NCBI GenBank assembly: GCA_965222995.1
Contig: OZ244977.1
Location: 1,550,001 to 1,614,000, forward strand
DNA length: 64,000 nt
Reading direction: 5' to 3'
Source of the DNA: SB11 sp965222995
GTDB lineage: Bacteria > Bacteroidota > Bacteroidia > UBA8524
This document shows positions 33,232-42,782 of this stretch, piece after piece. The translations under genes were made by a program, and so were the position numbers. Below the pieces are notes generated by a model, which was not told the origin of the DNA, searched no databases, and saw only the letters and a list, made by a program, of their open reading frames with translations. The stretch's first letter is position 1; each line of letters opens with the position of its first letter.

Positions 33232-36200
33232 TTAAAAGTTTACCGTGCGACTGGTTCCTTTAAAATTAATCACCTCTACACTTTTAGCATTTTGAGATAA
33301 CCTTACGGTTCTTGAGTTTTGAGAAAGATAGCCTGAACCGTAGGGGTTCTCAATAACTTGTTTTTTGCCATTTTCAAGTGTTACAAGTAGTTTATACTCA
33401 TCTTTTTTCAACTCTACTGTTTTGCTTTGGGTTTTAATACGAAGAGCTTGCATGTAGAATGAGTTATTACCAATTAAGAAAAGCTCATATCCTTTACCTG
33501 AAAGGCGTGCTACAGATTTGGCGTCGTAAGGTGTGTAATACCCCGTTTCTGCTGCTATAGCCGGTTTAAAATTACCTTTTCCATCTCCCTTAAGAATTAG
33601 CCCGTTCAATGCATCTTCGTAGCCCATCTCTATTTGCACTGAAAGTGAATTACCTGATACTAATACGTCTAAATTACCATCGTTATCATAATCAAAAATA
33701 CTTGTGCCGTATACCGGAGCAAACTGCGCTCTTTGGGGCAATTGTTTTATTGTAAAACTTTTGTTGTTATTGTTAACTAACATAACTGATGCAAAATACT
33801 TTGCCTCTAACCTGTAACTGCTTTGCAAGTCTTCTTTTTTAAAGATTTCATCAGGCTTTTGTATAGCATACTCATGGTATTTTGAATAATTACGTTGAAT
33901 TGTAGGCATGTGTGATGCCAAGTCTTTAAGCTCAGCATGTGTATACTCCTGCCCCATTATATAATAGGTTAAAATAGGGTCTAGCGTACCGTTATTATCA
34001 AAGTCTTTTGCATAAACCCTAACAGGCTCTGTAGGTGTTGCTTTAAAGTACCCGTTTAACCCTCTGTTACCCACTATATAATCTATGTCTCCATCATTAT
34101 CAAAATCGCCTGCTGATAGACTATTCCACCAACCTGTGCTTTCTGTCAAGCCAAACTCTTGTGTTTTGTTTACCAGTTTACCGTTTTGGTTTATAAAAAC
34201 TTTAATTTCCATAAACTCACCGGTAACCATTAAATCAACTTTGTTATCGCCATTACAATCTGTCCAAATAGCAGCACATACCATTCCTGCAGTTTTAAGC
34301 TCAGGTAAAACCTGGTCGGTAACATTTACCAGTGTACCGTTATCATTTCTTAAAATAGCACTGGGGAGAGATTTGGGGTACTTGCCGGGAAGTGACCTAG
34401 CTCCCACAAACAAATCAATATCTCCATCTCCATCATAATCAGCCCCTGCAACTACCGACGCGCTAATATTTAGGGGTACTTTATTGCTTGATTGTTTAAA
34501 ATTACCTTTACCATCGTTTATATAAACATAGTGTTGGTAAGTGGTAGGATAAAAATTATCGTGGTTTCCCCCATTAGCAATATAAAGGTCTAAATCCCCG
34601 TCATTATCTAAATCAAAAAACAAACAGCCCATATTATCAGCTAAATTGTTCTTTCGCCAAGGTTGTTGGCCGGCTTCTTTAACACTACCTGTATTGTCTT
34701 GCACATATAATGTTCCGCCTGTGCTTTCTGCTGCGTTTCCTATAAAGAAATCATCCTTTCCGTCGTTATTTACATCTCCCACTGCAATACCTGGCCCTAA
34801 GCGGGATAACATGTGTGGTACAAGCCTATCACGCTTAAAATCAACAAAGTTATCTTCTGAGTGGAAGAATTTCAGATTAGCTACTTTTGAAATTTCTTCA
34901 AAAGGTTTGTTTGCTTTGTTTTTATTTGGTATAAACTGCTCTGTAGCATCACCCTCGTTTATGCTTATAGTTTGGTTGGGTTTAACATTTTTTAGGGTTT
35001 GCATTTTGCCTGACGGCCAAATAACTTCAAGTTCATCAATAGTTTCACTTTTACCCAAACCAACGTTTATAAAAGGGTCGCTACTAGATTGAAACCCCCT
35101 GATGCCCGTACACTCAAAATATTGCTCATTATCACCTGTTTTAACTGTTACTTTAGCGCCATACCCAAATTTGTTACTCTGTACACCATTTAGTTTTATT
35201 TTGAGGTAATTGTTTTTCAGTATCTCATTGGCTTTGTTCTTATACAACAACACATTATCGTTAATACTGGTAGATATTATATCCATATCACCATCATTAT
35301 CCAAATCGGCATAAGCAGCTCCTGTGCTGGCATATTTTTTCTGGGTTATGCCCCACTCCATTGTTTTGTTTGAAAAAGTTAAGTCTCCATTATTTTTAAA
35401 GACGTAACTCATTATTTTTTTTGAAGGTAGAGCATCCAGTAAATTTCTTCTATCAAAATTCTTTCTGTCTTTATTTCTCAACTCATCAAACTGATAATTC
35501 ATAAAGTCGTTATTGGTAACATCTCTATACGCCCCGTTACTAATAAACATATCTTTATAACCGTCATTATCAATATCAACAAATAAAGGTGTCCAGCTCC
35601 AATCAGTAGCTACCACTCCTGCCAAACCCGATATTTCACTAAAATACCCTTCCCCGTTATTTAAATGCAATGTATTACGCATAAACTGTTGCCCATAGCC
35701 CATGCGCACCGCCATTTGAAATATATCCCAGTTTACAGACCCTGCCATCATTTTACGACTATAGTTATCTTCAGGCAGCATATCAACAATCATTAAGTCT
35801 ATCAGTCCGTCATTATTATAGTCAGCCACATCAGACCCCATACTAGAGAATGTAGTGTGCTTAAAATATTCTTGATGCTTGTTTGAGAATGTATTATCAC
35901 CATTGTTAATGTAAAGAAAATCAGGGGTCATAAAATCGTTACATACATATAGGTCAATCAACCCATCCCTATTAAAATCTCCCGGAGTAGCACTTAATCC
36001 AAAGCCGAAGCTAAACATTCCGGCAGACTTGGTTATTTCTTTAAACTTACCATTACCAAGGTTCTCGTACATTCTATGGGTTGAACTTTCTTCAGCCCTT
36101 GTATTGTCAATCATCTGATTATCTAAATACAAGTCGAACCTATTTGGAAAGTTTAATACATACAGGTCTAAATCACCATCATTATCCATATCAAATAATG

Positions 36201-36777
36201 AGGCGGCGTTACTCAGGTTTTTATCATCAACACCATATTCAGCAGCACTTTCAGTAAATGTTCCGTTTTTATTATTTATGAAAAGTAGGTTGTTGGTTAT
36301 TGAATTACTCCATACTCCTGAACGGCATACATAAATATCCATAAACCCGTCATTATTTATGTCACCCATTACAGCTCCGGTACTCCATCCCGGTGTTTTA
36401 ATTCCGGCTTTCTCAGTTATATCCTCAAATTTAAAATTGCCTTTGTTTCTAAACAGTTTACACCCTGTTGAGTTTGCAGTTAAAAAAATGTCCAGCAAGC
36501 CATCATTATCAATATCTCCTACGGCTACGCCTGTACCGTTATAGTAGTTTAGGAAGTTTAATACGTTAATTGAATCCTTTTCGTCAACTTTATTTACAAA
36601 GTTTAACCCACTTTCACTTGGGTCAATATGACTAAATAGCGTTTGTGCCGTTTGTGTTTTAGCCTCTCCTTCTTTGTCTGTATCTTTAGCTTTCTTTTTA
36701 CATGACACCGCAAATAACAAGCTTGTAATCAATAAAATAACTACTGAAAATCTACTCTTAACTCTCATACTTTTCAT
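33232..36777 (-). CDS. Large FG-GAP/VCBS-repeat lipoprotein with ASPIC/UnbV domain
   Basis: An 1181-residue lipoprotein with lipobox AVSC, the lipidated cysteine being near residue 26, followed by KKKAKD. At least 14 calcium-loop motifs of the DxDxDG type recur (for example DIDNDGLLD, DMDNDGDLD, DYNNDGLID, DVNNDGKDD, DYDGDGDID), forming two seven-bladed propellers. The first lies at about 45-510, then an ASPIC/UnbV domain at about 515-610 (LNGVQSNKFGYGAKV, IRGFQSSSDPF, VIWPSGK), then the second propeller at about 640-1080. The last 100 residues are beta. It is probably exposed on the cell surface. A start at M4 (36768) is equally possible because a promoter lies only 12 bases upstream of the first ATG. 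Confidence 0.88.
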   Translation of the reverse strand: MKSMRVKSRFSVVILLITSLLFAVSCKKKAKDTDKEGEAKTQTAQTLFSHIDPSESGLNFVNKVDEKDSINVLNFLNYYNGTGVAVGDIDNDGLLDIFLTANSTGCKLFRNKGNFKFEDITEKAGIKTPGWSTGAVMGDINNDGFMDIYVCRSGVWSNSITNNLLFINNKNGTFTESAAEYGVDDKNLSNAASLFDMDNDGDLDLYVLNFPNRFDLYLDNQMIDNTRAEESSTHRMYENLGNGKFKEITKSAGMFSFGFGLSATPGDFNRDGLIDLYVCNDFMTPDFLYINNGDNTFSNKHQEYFKHTTFSSMGSDVADYNNDGLIDLMIVDMLPEDNYSRKMMAGSVNWDIFQMAVRMGYGQQFMRNTLHLNNGEGYFSEISGLAGVVATDWSWTPLFVDIDNDGYKDMFISNGAYRDVTNNDFMNYQFDELRNKDRKNFDRRNLLDALPSKKIMSYVFKNNGDLTFSNKTMEWGITQKKYASTGAAYADLDNDGDMDIISTSINDNVLLYKNKANEILKNNYLKIKLNGVQSNKFGYGAKVTVKTGDNEQYFECTGIRGFQSSSDPFINVGLGKSETIDELEVIWPSGKMQTLKNVKPNQTISINEGDATEQFIPNKNKANKPFEEISKVANLKFFHSEDNFVDFKRDRLVPHMLSRLGPGIAVGDVNNDGKDDFFIGNAAESTGGTLYVQDNTGSVKEAGQQPWRKNNLADNMGCLFFDLDNDGDLDLYIANGGNHDNFYPTTYQHYVYINDGKGNFKQSSNKVPLNISASVVAGADYDGDGDIDLFVGARSLPGKYPKSLPSAILRNDNGTLVNVTDQVLPELKTAGMVCAAIWTDCNGDNKVDLMVTGEFMEIKVFINQNGKLVNKTQEFGLTESTGWWNSLSAGDFDNDGDIDYIVGNRGLNGYFKATPTEPVRVYAKDFDNNGTLDPILTYYIMGQEYTHAELKDLASHMPTIQRNYSKYHEYAIQKPDEIFKKEDLQSSYRLEAKYFASVMLVNNNNKSFTIKQLPQRAQFAPVYGTSIFDYDNDGNLDVLVSGNSLSVQIEMGYEDALNGLILKGDGKGNFKPAIAAETGYYTPYDAKSVARLSGKGYELFLIGNNSFYMQALRIKTQSKTVELKKDEYKLLVTLENGKKQVIENPYGSGYLSQNSRTVRLSQNAKSVEVINFKGTSRTVNF

Positions 36778-36788
36778 ACCAAATACCT

Positions 36789-36819
36789 CAAAAATACCAT
36801 TATTGATTGGTTTTGTAAA
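36789..36819 (-). promoter_or_regulatory. Bacteroidota-type promoter for the FG-GAP lipoprotein gene
   Basis: On the minus strand, TTTA (36816-36819) and TATTTTTG (36789-36796) are separated by exactly 19 bases, with a single mismatch to the consensus in the -33 box. Its closeness to the start codon suggests a very short leader and favours the start at 36768. Confidence 0.55.
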
Positions 36820-36832
36820 GCAATAATAGCGT

Positions 36833-36865
36833 TAAAATAAAAACCACCTTAACAGGTGGTTTTTC
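36833..36865 (-). terminator. Terminator after the haloperoxidase-like gene
   Basis: A perfect 9-base-pair stem (36841-36849 with 36854-36862, aaaccacct and complement), a 4-base loop, and on the minus strand a trailing TTTTTATTTT. It ends the haloperoxidase-like transcript and separates it from the FG-GAP gene. Confidence 0.85.
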
Positions 36866-36891
36866 AATTATTCTTAGGCTTAACTATATAA

Positions 36892-38208
36892 TTAATCTAT
36901 TTCTTTAAGTACAAAATCTCCTACATTCCTACCCATTTCAACACCGTTTTCTATAGCCGGGACAAAATGGATACCTCCGTACATTCTACTGATGGCTGCT
37001 TCATCTGCAGCTTCTTTAAATGAATTGAATGAACGTATTCCATGCAAATATTCTAACTCTGTTGAATCGATAAAAGGATATTGTTTTCCAAATGCATCTT
37101 CTAATATTGTTGATGCCGAGCCTGATACAACACTGTGCCCGCTTGGATATTCAGGAAAGTTTGGTGTTGTTAAAAATGATATCCAGTCTTTATCAATGTA
37201 CCGTCTTATATAGGTGATAGGTCTGATATAGTCGCTTCTGAATTTTTCATCCCAGCAAACTATAAAGCCATCATATATTGCTATTGCAGCTTTAGTTTGT
37301 ATCCAAATACTTTCTATTAAACTCTTTGATTCTCTACGACAAGCAGCAGCGGCAATACCCATCCAATGCCCACCGGGTGTCAATTTCAACTCACTAAAAC
37401 CTAAATGTCCGTAATGGTGCGCTACACTTGGGTTATCATCCCAAAAGTGGGCTATAAACTTTTTGGTGCTATCTACTTCTTTTGATACGTTGTACACCTC
37501 TATATTTTCTTTATAGAAATCGCTTCCCTCTGTTGAATCGAATTGTGTTGGAGGTTCAATCATAAATTGTGTTGCCGAATCCAATAACATTGGACGCAAA
37601 TCGTTCCACTTTGGACATAGTGCGTGAGCATAGTCAGGGTATGTAGGTAACCAGTGTGCTCTTGAGTCAAATTTCGGCTTATACTTGGGTGCTGCTCTTA
37701 TGGCAACATAATTATCACTTTTAGACCACTTTAATATGGCTTCAGCAACTGCTTTTCCATAAGCCAATGACTTCTCTACTTTTTCTTCTCCCAGTTTTGC
37801 TTTAAACTCTTCAATTTGTTGTTTCTGATACTCTTGTAGTTTACGGTTTTTGTATGTGAAGTTATAACCTGTGGTTGTGTATGCCGCAAATATGGCTACT
37901 ATTGAATCCAGTTCCTCTGCATTCTCAGGTTTAGGTACACCTTCCAAGCCTGTCAGTTTCCCTTCCAAGCTTTCATATCCTTCATAAAAAGGTACAGCCG
38001 CCTCATATGCTGCTATATACACGTAGGCATTTACCCTTGCAGCTACAGGAGGGCTAAACTGGTCGCGTACAACAGCACCCGAAAGTGCGCTATATAATTC
38101 CTCAACAAAAGCTCCTCCTTGGGGTCTCTCAATTGTTTTTGTGTTTTTCTTACATGCTATGGCAAATAGTAGCAGTACTACCAATGATAACGTTTTAATT
38201 GTCTTCAT
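36892..38208 (-). CDS. Vanadium-haloperoxidase/PAP2-like lipoprotein
   Basis: A 438-residue lipoprotein (lipobox AIAC, cysteine near residue 19). The acid-phosphatase/vanadium-binding motifs are K-x6-RP in KFRSDYIRP, PSGH in EYPSGHSVVSGSAS, and SRMYGGIH in the third motif. The third motif normally ends H-x3-D; here it reads HFVPA, so the Asp is absent. It is known that such proteins are either vanadium-dependent haloperoxidases or PAP2 phosphatases. The sequence does not decide which. A TATATTTG box (38245-38252) lies 36 bases upstream. FG-GAP/UnbV neighbours of VCPO-like genes are frequent in Bacteroidota, from memory. Confidence 0.82.
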   Translation of the reverse strand: MKTIKTLSLVVLLLFAIACKKNTKTIERPQGGAFVEELYSALSGAVVRDQFSPPVAARVNAYVYIAAYEAAVPFYEGYESLEGKLTGLEGVPKPENAEELDSIVAIFAAYTTTGYNFTYKNRKLQEYQKQQIEEFKAKLGEEKVEKSLAYGKAVAEAILKWSKSDNYVAIRAAPKYKPKFDSRAHWLPTYPDYAHALCPKWNDLRPMLLDSATQFMIEPPTQFDSTEGSDFYKENIEVYNVSKEVDSTKKFIAHFWDDNPSVAHHYGHLGFSELKLTPGGHWMGIAAAACRRESKSLIESIWIQTKAAIAIYDGFIVCWDEKFRSDYIRPITYIRRYIDKDWISFLTTPNFPEYPSGHSVVSGSASTILEDAFGKQYPFIDSTELEYLHGIRSFNSFKEAADEAAISRMYGGIHFVPAIENGVEMGRNVGDFVLKEID

Positions 38209-38244
38209 GCGACTAAAAGTCCTCCTCTAATTTTTTTGAAGCCC

Positions 38245-38252
38245 CAAATATA
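38245..38252 (-). promoter_or_regulatory. Candidate -7 box for the haloperoxidase-like gene
   Basis: TATATTTG on the minus strand, a perfect match to TAnnTTTG, 36 bases before the ATG. No TTTG-like -33 box occurs at the expected 19-base spacing (ACTT there), so this is a weak call. Confidence 0.4.
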
Positions 38253-38285
38253 CAAGTTTTAGAAAACTTAAAAGTATGACTATTG

Positions 38286-38855
38286 TCAGAATAAGCGTCT
38301 AGAAAATGACATTCCGATAAGAGATATCCCGCCTTGCCCTACTTCATCACCCTTGGTAACTACGTTTATTTCTTGTCCAAATGCAATAGTAGGTCTAAGC
38401 ATCCAATGGTTTGCTCCAAACCTAATAGTATAACCTAATTCTACGGTGGGTTGAACTATTGTAATATTTGTTGTCCCTATTTGTGGAGTGTTATCTTCAT
38501 CACGCCAATCTATAGTAAGCCACCAAAAATCGCATCGTACACCTACAAAAAAGTTATTTAGATATCCTTTATTAAAATGGTATCTATATCCCGGTGTAAA
38601 ACCCCAGCCTCCACCTTGTTCGTTATCATTTAAACCGCTAAAATCCATACGAAAGGCTGCATTATACCCTACTCTTAGATTTAACTCTGATTTCTTGTTT
38701 AAAAAGTACTCTGCACGCAAACCATACATTTGTCCGGCAGGGTAAGCCTGAAACTCTGCACCCAAAGTAAAAGTTGTTGGTTTTTCTTCTCCTTGAGCTA
38801 TTGAAAGTGTCGGAAATAATACAGCTAAAAGTAAAAATAATAACGTGCCTCTCAT
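38286..38855 (-). CDS. Outer-membrane beta-barrel protein, function unknown
   Basis: The ATG at 38855 (189 residues) is preferred to a TTG three codons upstream. A signal peptide (about 1-21, ending SIA-Q) is followed by alternating strands (TFTLGAEFQAYPAGQMYGL, NNFFVGVRCDFWWLTIDW) and a terminal Phe (FSRRLF), the marks of an 8- to 10-stranded barrel. It begins 13 bases after the TonB-receptor stop, so it is translationally linked to that gene and probably assists it. No named family was recognised. Confidence 0.75.
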   Translation of the reverse strand: MRGTLLFLLLAVLFPTLSIAQGEEKPTTFTLGAEFQAYPAGQMYGLRAEYFLNKKSELNLRVGYNAAFRMDFSGLNDNEQGGGWGFTPGYRYHFNKGYLNNFFVGVRCDFWWLTIDWRDEDNTPQIGTTNITIVQPTVELGYTIRFGANHWMLRPTIAFGQEINVVTKGDEVGQGGISLIGMSFSRRLF

Positions 38856-38868
38856 TAGTGGCAATTTA

Positions 38869-41166
38869 TTAAAAGGTAAGGTTAAATCCTAAACTGGGTA
38901 GTATGGGCAACTGGTTTATTCGTGTGTAATTTACACGGTCGAAATAAAAGATATTAGCACGGTTATATACATTAATGCAACTGGCTATTAAGTTAAGTTC
39001 GCTATGCTTACCTAATTGCATTTTATTTTTTATGGATATATCCATTCTGTGGAAATACGGTAATCTGCCTGTGTTTATATCACCGTACAGTATTCCTAAC
39101 TCTCCGTTTGTGCCAGTATAATCTTGATTTATAGGTCCCTGGAAAGGTAATAACTCATAAAAACCTTGGGTTAATGTAAATGGGAAGCCAGAACCAAAAT
39201 TCCAACGTGCATTTATCTCCCAGTTTTTGTTTTTTCCGAATGAATAAGCCCCCACTAAATTAATATTGTGCCTACGGTCGAAATTGGGAAAATAGGTACG
39301 TATTCCATCATCACGGTTCACATAAGTTAATGAGTATACTAACCATAAGTATAGGTTTTTACGGTCGTCGTATTTAAACCTCACATCTACCCCACTTGCT
39401 TGCCCTTCCTCAATAATAAAATCTTTTCTAAGAAATTCGGGCTGGTCAAAATTATCTTGAATATCCTCAAAAAGTTTATCGCGATTTACATTCGTTATCT
39501 GGTCAAACTTTTTAATATATCCTTCTACTAATACTTCTAATTTATCAGTTAAATCATACTCTGCACCAATTACAATATGTCTTGATTTTTGCAGCCTTGA
39601 ATCTCTAGTTTCTCCTTTAAATGTTTGCGGTAAACTTTCTGGACTAGCCAAAAAACCATAAAAAAGGTTCACTACATCTCTATCGCTCACTGCAGCCATT
39701 AGGTTTTGAGAATAAAGCCCTGCTGCACCTGTTAAGCGTAATCGGTTTGAAGCATTGTATTTTACACTTAAACGAGGCTCTGGAGACTGCTCTGCCAATG
39801 AAGCATAGTATTGCAAGCGGAAGCCCGGCTCTATTACCCAACGCTTGAAAACATTACGGTGGCGAATATAAAAGGCTATCTCAGTATTGTTATCTTTTTG
39901 TTCTAAGCGTCTGCCCACAGTATTAAAGGTTTCAAAATCAGTAGAGAAACCGTTTAACTCCACACCATACTTAATGTCGTTTTGCCCCATTAAGTATGTA
40001 AAGTTTAGCCCTACGTTAAACCCGTTAATTCCGCTTTCTCTCGGCAGGTTGTCCGCTTCCTCTTGTTTTATGGCATAGTTTGAGAATGATATAAAACCAT
40101 CAGCTATAGTATGTGTTGCATCAGGTATAGCAACGAAACGAGTACCAAACCCGCTTGATTTCCAATTGTATGAGGTACTGTTTTGAAAGTTTACTCTATC
40201 TCTAAAATCAAAGCCAAATACTTCAAACTTACTACCGTTACGTGCGTTTATAGATATTTTACCATAAATATCATCGAAACTATATGGCAAGCGATTGTCT
40301 TCAATGTATGAGTATACTGAGTTTGCAGACCTATCTAAATACGATGTTTTGTATGAAAATATATAAGAGATACTCCCACCACCTTCTTTAAATTTTTTCA
40401 AAGGTCCTTCAAGCAATACTTTTGATGTGAAAGGGTTTACAGCCACTTTACCTGCAAACCTGTTTTTTGAACCTTCTCTTGTAGTTACATCAACAACTGC
40501 TGAAATTCTGCCGCCATATTGTGCCCCGAAACCTGCTGAGTATATATCGGCATTACGGATAATATCAGAATCAAAAACCGAAAACATACCTATAGAGTGA
40601 AATGGATTGTAAATAGTCATTCCATCTAAGAGTATCTTGTTCATTACCGGTGAGCCTCCACGAATAAACAGTTGCCCACCCTGGTCTCCTGTTGTAGTTA
40701 CTCCAGGTAATATTTGTAAGCTTTGTACCAAATCAGGTTCACCACCAATAGTAACCAATTGTTTCAGGTTTTTTTGTGTTAGTTTGGTGGTAGCCACATT
40801 AGTTTTTGTTTTCTTTTCTTGTGCCTCTGCTGAAACGATTACTTCTGAAACATCTATAACTGATTCTTTAAGATATATGGTTTTACTTTTTACCGATTTT
40901 GCTTCTACCTTAACTTTTACACGAGTAGTATCGTAGCCTAGATAAGTAGCTCTAAGTGTGTAACTTCCCGGTTCAATTTTATTAATAGTAAAAAAACCGT
41001 TTAAATTGGTAGCCCCACCTTGTTTGGTTTCTTCAATAATTACACTAACACCAATTAGTGCTTCACCTGTAGTTTTGTCAAATACAACCCCTCTAACTTC
41101 ACCGGTTTGGCTATATAAGTATGAAGCATTAACAAAAAGTAGTAGTACAATTAAAATTTTCTTCAT
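38869..41166 (-). CDS. TonB-dependent outer-membrane receptor with carboxypeptidase-regulatory N-terminus
   Basis: A 765-residue receptor. Signal peptide 1-19; a CarboxypepD_reg-like domain about 22-105 (GVVFDKTTGEALIGVSVII, NGFFTINKIEPGSYTLRATYLG in shorter parts); a plug about 130-230 (QLFIRGGSPVMNKILLDGMTIYNP as LFIRGGSPVMNKILLDG); and a 22-strand barrel ending in LPSLGFNLTF. It takes up an unknown ligand using TonB energy. It has no adjacent SusD, so it is not a standard polysaccharide locus. A 189-residue barrel gene follows after 13 bases. The substrate cannot be told. Confidence 0.92.
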   Translation of the reverse strand: MKKILIVLLLFVNASYLYSQTGEVRGVVFDKTTGEALIGVSVIIEETKQGGATNLNGFFTINKIEPGSYTLRATYLGYDTTRVKVKVEAKSVKSKTIYLKESVIDVSEVIVSAEAQEKKTKTNVATTKLTQKNLKQLVTIGGEPDLVQSLQILPGVTTTGDQGGQLFIRGGSPVMNKILLDGMTIYNPFHSIGMFSVFDSDIIRNADIYSAGFGAQYGGRISAVVDVTTREGSKNRFAGKVAVNPFTSKVLLEGPLKKFKEGGGSISYIFSYKTSYLDRSANSVYSYIEDNRLPYSFDDIYGKISINARNGSKFEVFGFDFRDRVNFQNSTSYNWKSSGFGTRFVAIPDATHTIADGFISFSNYAIKQEEADNLPRESGINGFNVGLNFTYLMGQNDIKYGVELNGFSTDFETFNTVGRRLEQKDNNTEIAFYIRHRNVFKRWVIEPGFRLQYYASLAEQSPEPRLSVKYNASNRLRLTGAAGLYSQNLMAAVSDRDVVNLFYGFLASPESLPQTFKGETRDSRLQKSRHIVIGAEYDLTDKLEVLVEGYIKKFDQITNVNRDKLFEDIQDNFDQPEFLRKDFIIEEGQASGVDVRFKYDDRKNLYLWLVYSLTYVNRDDGIRTYFPNFDRRHNINLVGAYSFGKNKNWEINARWNFGSGFPFTLTQGFYELLPFQGPINQDYTGTNGELGILYGDINTGRLPYFHRMDISIKNKMQLGKHSELNLIASCINVYNRANIFYFDRVNYTRINQLPILPSLGFNLTF

Positions 41167-41255
41167 GGCAAAATGCGGCGCAAACTAAACAATTTTTGCG
41201 TTACGCTGTATATAAACGACAAAGTAGTTGCAAAAGTTGAAAGAGAAGAAATATA

Positions 41256-41438
41256 ATGTATAAAGAAGGCATAGATTTTTATTTTGAAGACGGTTTAATG
41301 GTGTTTACAGAACAGTACCACAAAAAACGAGGGTATTGTTGCGGCAATGCTTGCAGGCATTGCCCTTATAATTTTGTGAATGTACAGGAACCTAGAAAAA
41401 GTGAAGCTAGAAAAAACAGAAAAAATAAATCTAACTAA
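41256..41438 (+). CDS. DUF5522 small cysteine-rich protein
   Basis: A 60-residue protein with the compact motif YCCGNACRHCPY (residues about 27-38), four cysteines and a histidine that could bind zinc or an iron-sulfur cluster. The rest is FYFEDGLMVFT and a basic tail. It matches the DUF5522 pattern common in Bacteroidota. Function unknown. Its stop shares the bases CTAA with the stop of the convergent permease gene. Confidence 0.82.
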   Translation: MYKEGIDFYFEDGLMVFTEQYHKKRGYCCGNACRHCPYNFVNVQEPRKSEARKNRKNKSN

Positions 41439-42661
41439 TCAAATCTAATAGCTTTTACAGGGCTTATACGCGAAACCATTAGGCTAGGCAATATCATTGC
41501 CAGCAAGCAAATAACAAACGCACCTATATTAATTATAGCTATAGCAACCCAATCTATATTTATGGGTACAAAGCTTAAATAGTATGACTCTGCATTTAGA
41601 GTGATAAATTTTGTTTGAGCTTGATACAAACAAAAGCCTACTCCCAAAGCATTTCCAATTAGTAAACCTTGTGCTATAAGGTAAGCTGCTTTATACAGGA
41701 ATATTTTTTGTATGCCTGCATTGCTACTTCCTAAAGCTTTTAGTATACCAATCATATTAGTACGCTCTATAATTAAAACCAGCAAAGCAGTTATCATATT
41801 AATACTAGCTACCAAAATCATCAATGCAATAATTATTATCACATTGGTATCTAACAGTTTCAGCCAATCAAAAATTTGAGGTTTCATTTGTACCGCACTG
41901 TATGAGTATAGCTGCGGGGGTAACTCACCATTTATATTTTCAGTAATTCTTTGTAAATCGTCAAAGCTTTTCAGAGTTATTTCGTGCCCGTGTACCAAGC
42001 TATCGCTCCAGCCGTTTAGCTTTTGTATATGCCTTAAATCTACAATTGCAAAGGCTCTGTCATAGTCTTCCAACCCTGTTTCAAACACTCCTGAAATTGT
42101 TAGTGCCCTTGCTCTTACCGGTTCCTGTATAAAATATAATCTTACTTTATCGCCTGTGTCCAGCAACAATTTATCAGCAATAGTTTTTGATATTAATATT
42201 TCTTTACCGGCAAACTCTGTATTCAGCTTGGGTAGTCTTCCTTTTATTACACAAGTAGCCAAAAAATTCCAATCGTAGCTACTGTCGACCCCTTTCAGCA
42301 CTATCCCCTCATTATATTCATCGGTTTTTATTATTGCAGCTTTATTGGCATATACATGCATCTGGCTAATCTCAGGCATTTTCTGTAATGCTTCTATATA
42401 ACTTCCATAACGATTAATGGGACTAGCTTCATAAGTCTCATTCATATCTAAAGCACGAACCTGAATATGGCTGCCAAACCCAATTACCTTATTGGTTATT
42501 TCTTTTTGAAAACCCGTGAGTATAGCTACAGCACCTATCATAACAGCAATACTAACTGCTATACCTGCTATACCGATACGAATAATGAGACGCGAGAAGG
42601 TTTTTTTACCTTTAAAAGTGAGCCGTTGCCCTATGTAGTAGCTAAAATTCAATGCGTGCAA
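41435..42661 (-). CDS. LolC/LolE-like ABC transporter permease (FtsX family)
   Basis: A 408-residue permease with one N-terminal membrane helix (about 22-45), a large periplasmic MacB-PCD-like domain (about 45-265) and three C-terminal helices (FtsX domain, about 270-400). The motif LVLIIERTNMIGILKALG corresponds to the FtsX coupling helix. Lipoprotein-releasing permeases of this type extract lipoproteins from the inner membrane with LolD. The start is TTG at 42661, as no ATG lies before the conserved SYYIGQRL. No ATPase gene is adjacent. The LolE role is inferred from length and motifs. Confidence 0.82.
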   Translation of the reverse strand: MHALNFSYYIGQRLTFKGKKTFSRLIIRIGIAGIAVSIAVMIGAVAILTGFQKEITNKVIGFGSHIQVRALDMNETYEASPINRYGSYIEALQKMPEISQMHVYANKAAIIKTDEYNEGIVLKGVDSSYDWNFLATCVIKGRLPKLNTEFAGKEILISKTIADKLLLDTGDKVRLYFIQEPVRARALTISGVFETGLEDYDRAFAIVDLRHIQKLNGWSDSLVHGHEITLKSFDDLQRITENINGELPPQLYSYSAVQMKPQIFDWLKLLDTNVIIIIALMILVASINMITALLVLIIERTNMIGILKALGSSNAGIQKIFLYKAAYLIAQGLLIGNALGVGFCLYQAQTKFITLNAESYYLSFVPINIDWVAIAIINIGAFVICLLAMILPSLMVSRISPVKAIRFD

Positions 42662-42728
42662 ATCTAACTAAAGAAAAGCCAATGGTGAAGTATGTTTTTT
42701 ACCTATTCACTTTCTGTTGATAATACGC

Positions 42729-42759
42729 TTTGGCAATACTGTTATGAATATTAATTTTT
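42729..42759 (+). promoter_or_regulatory. Bacteroidota-type promoter for thyA
   Basis: TTTG (42729-42732) and TAATTTTT (42752-42759) are separated by exactly 19 bases, with one mismatch in the -7 box. This places transcription start near 42766, inside the longer open frame, and so supports the thyA start at 42783. Confidence 0.6.
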
Positions 42760-42782
42760 GTATTGCTTTTAAGCTTATCTAT

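Noticed and set aside
34085..35092. Plus-strand open frames of 117 and 148 codons opposite the FG-GAP gene
   Set aside because: They lie antisense to a repetitive, strongly supported gene. Their composition follows from the DxDxDG-coding repeats on the other strand, and no family pattern is seen.
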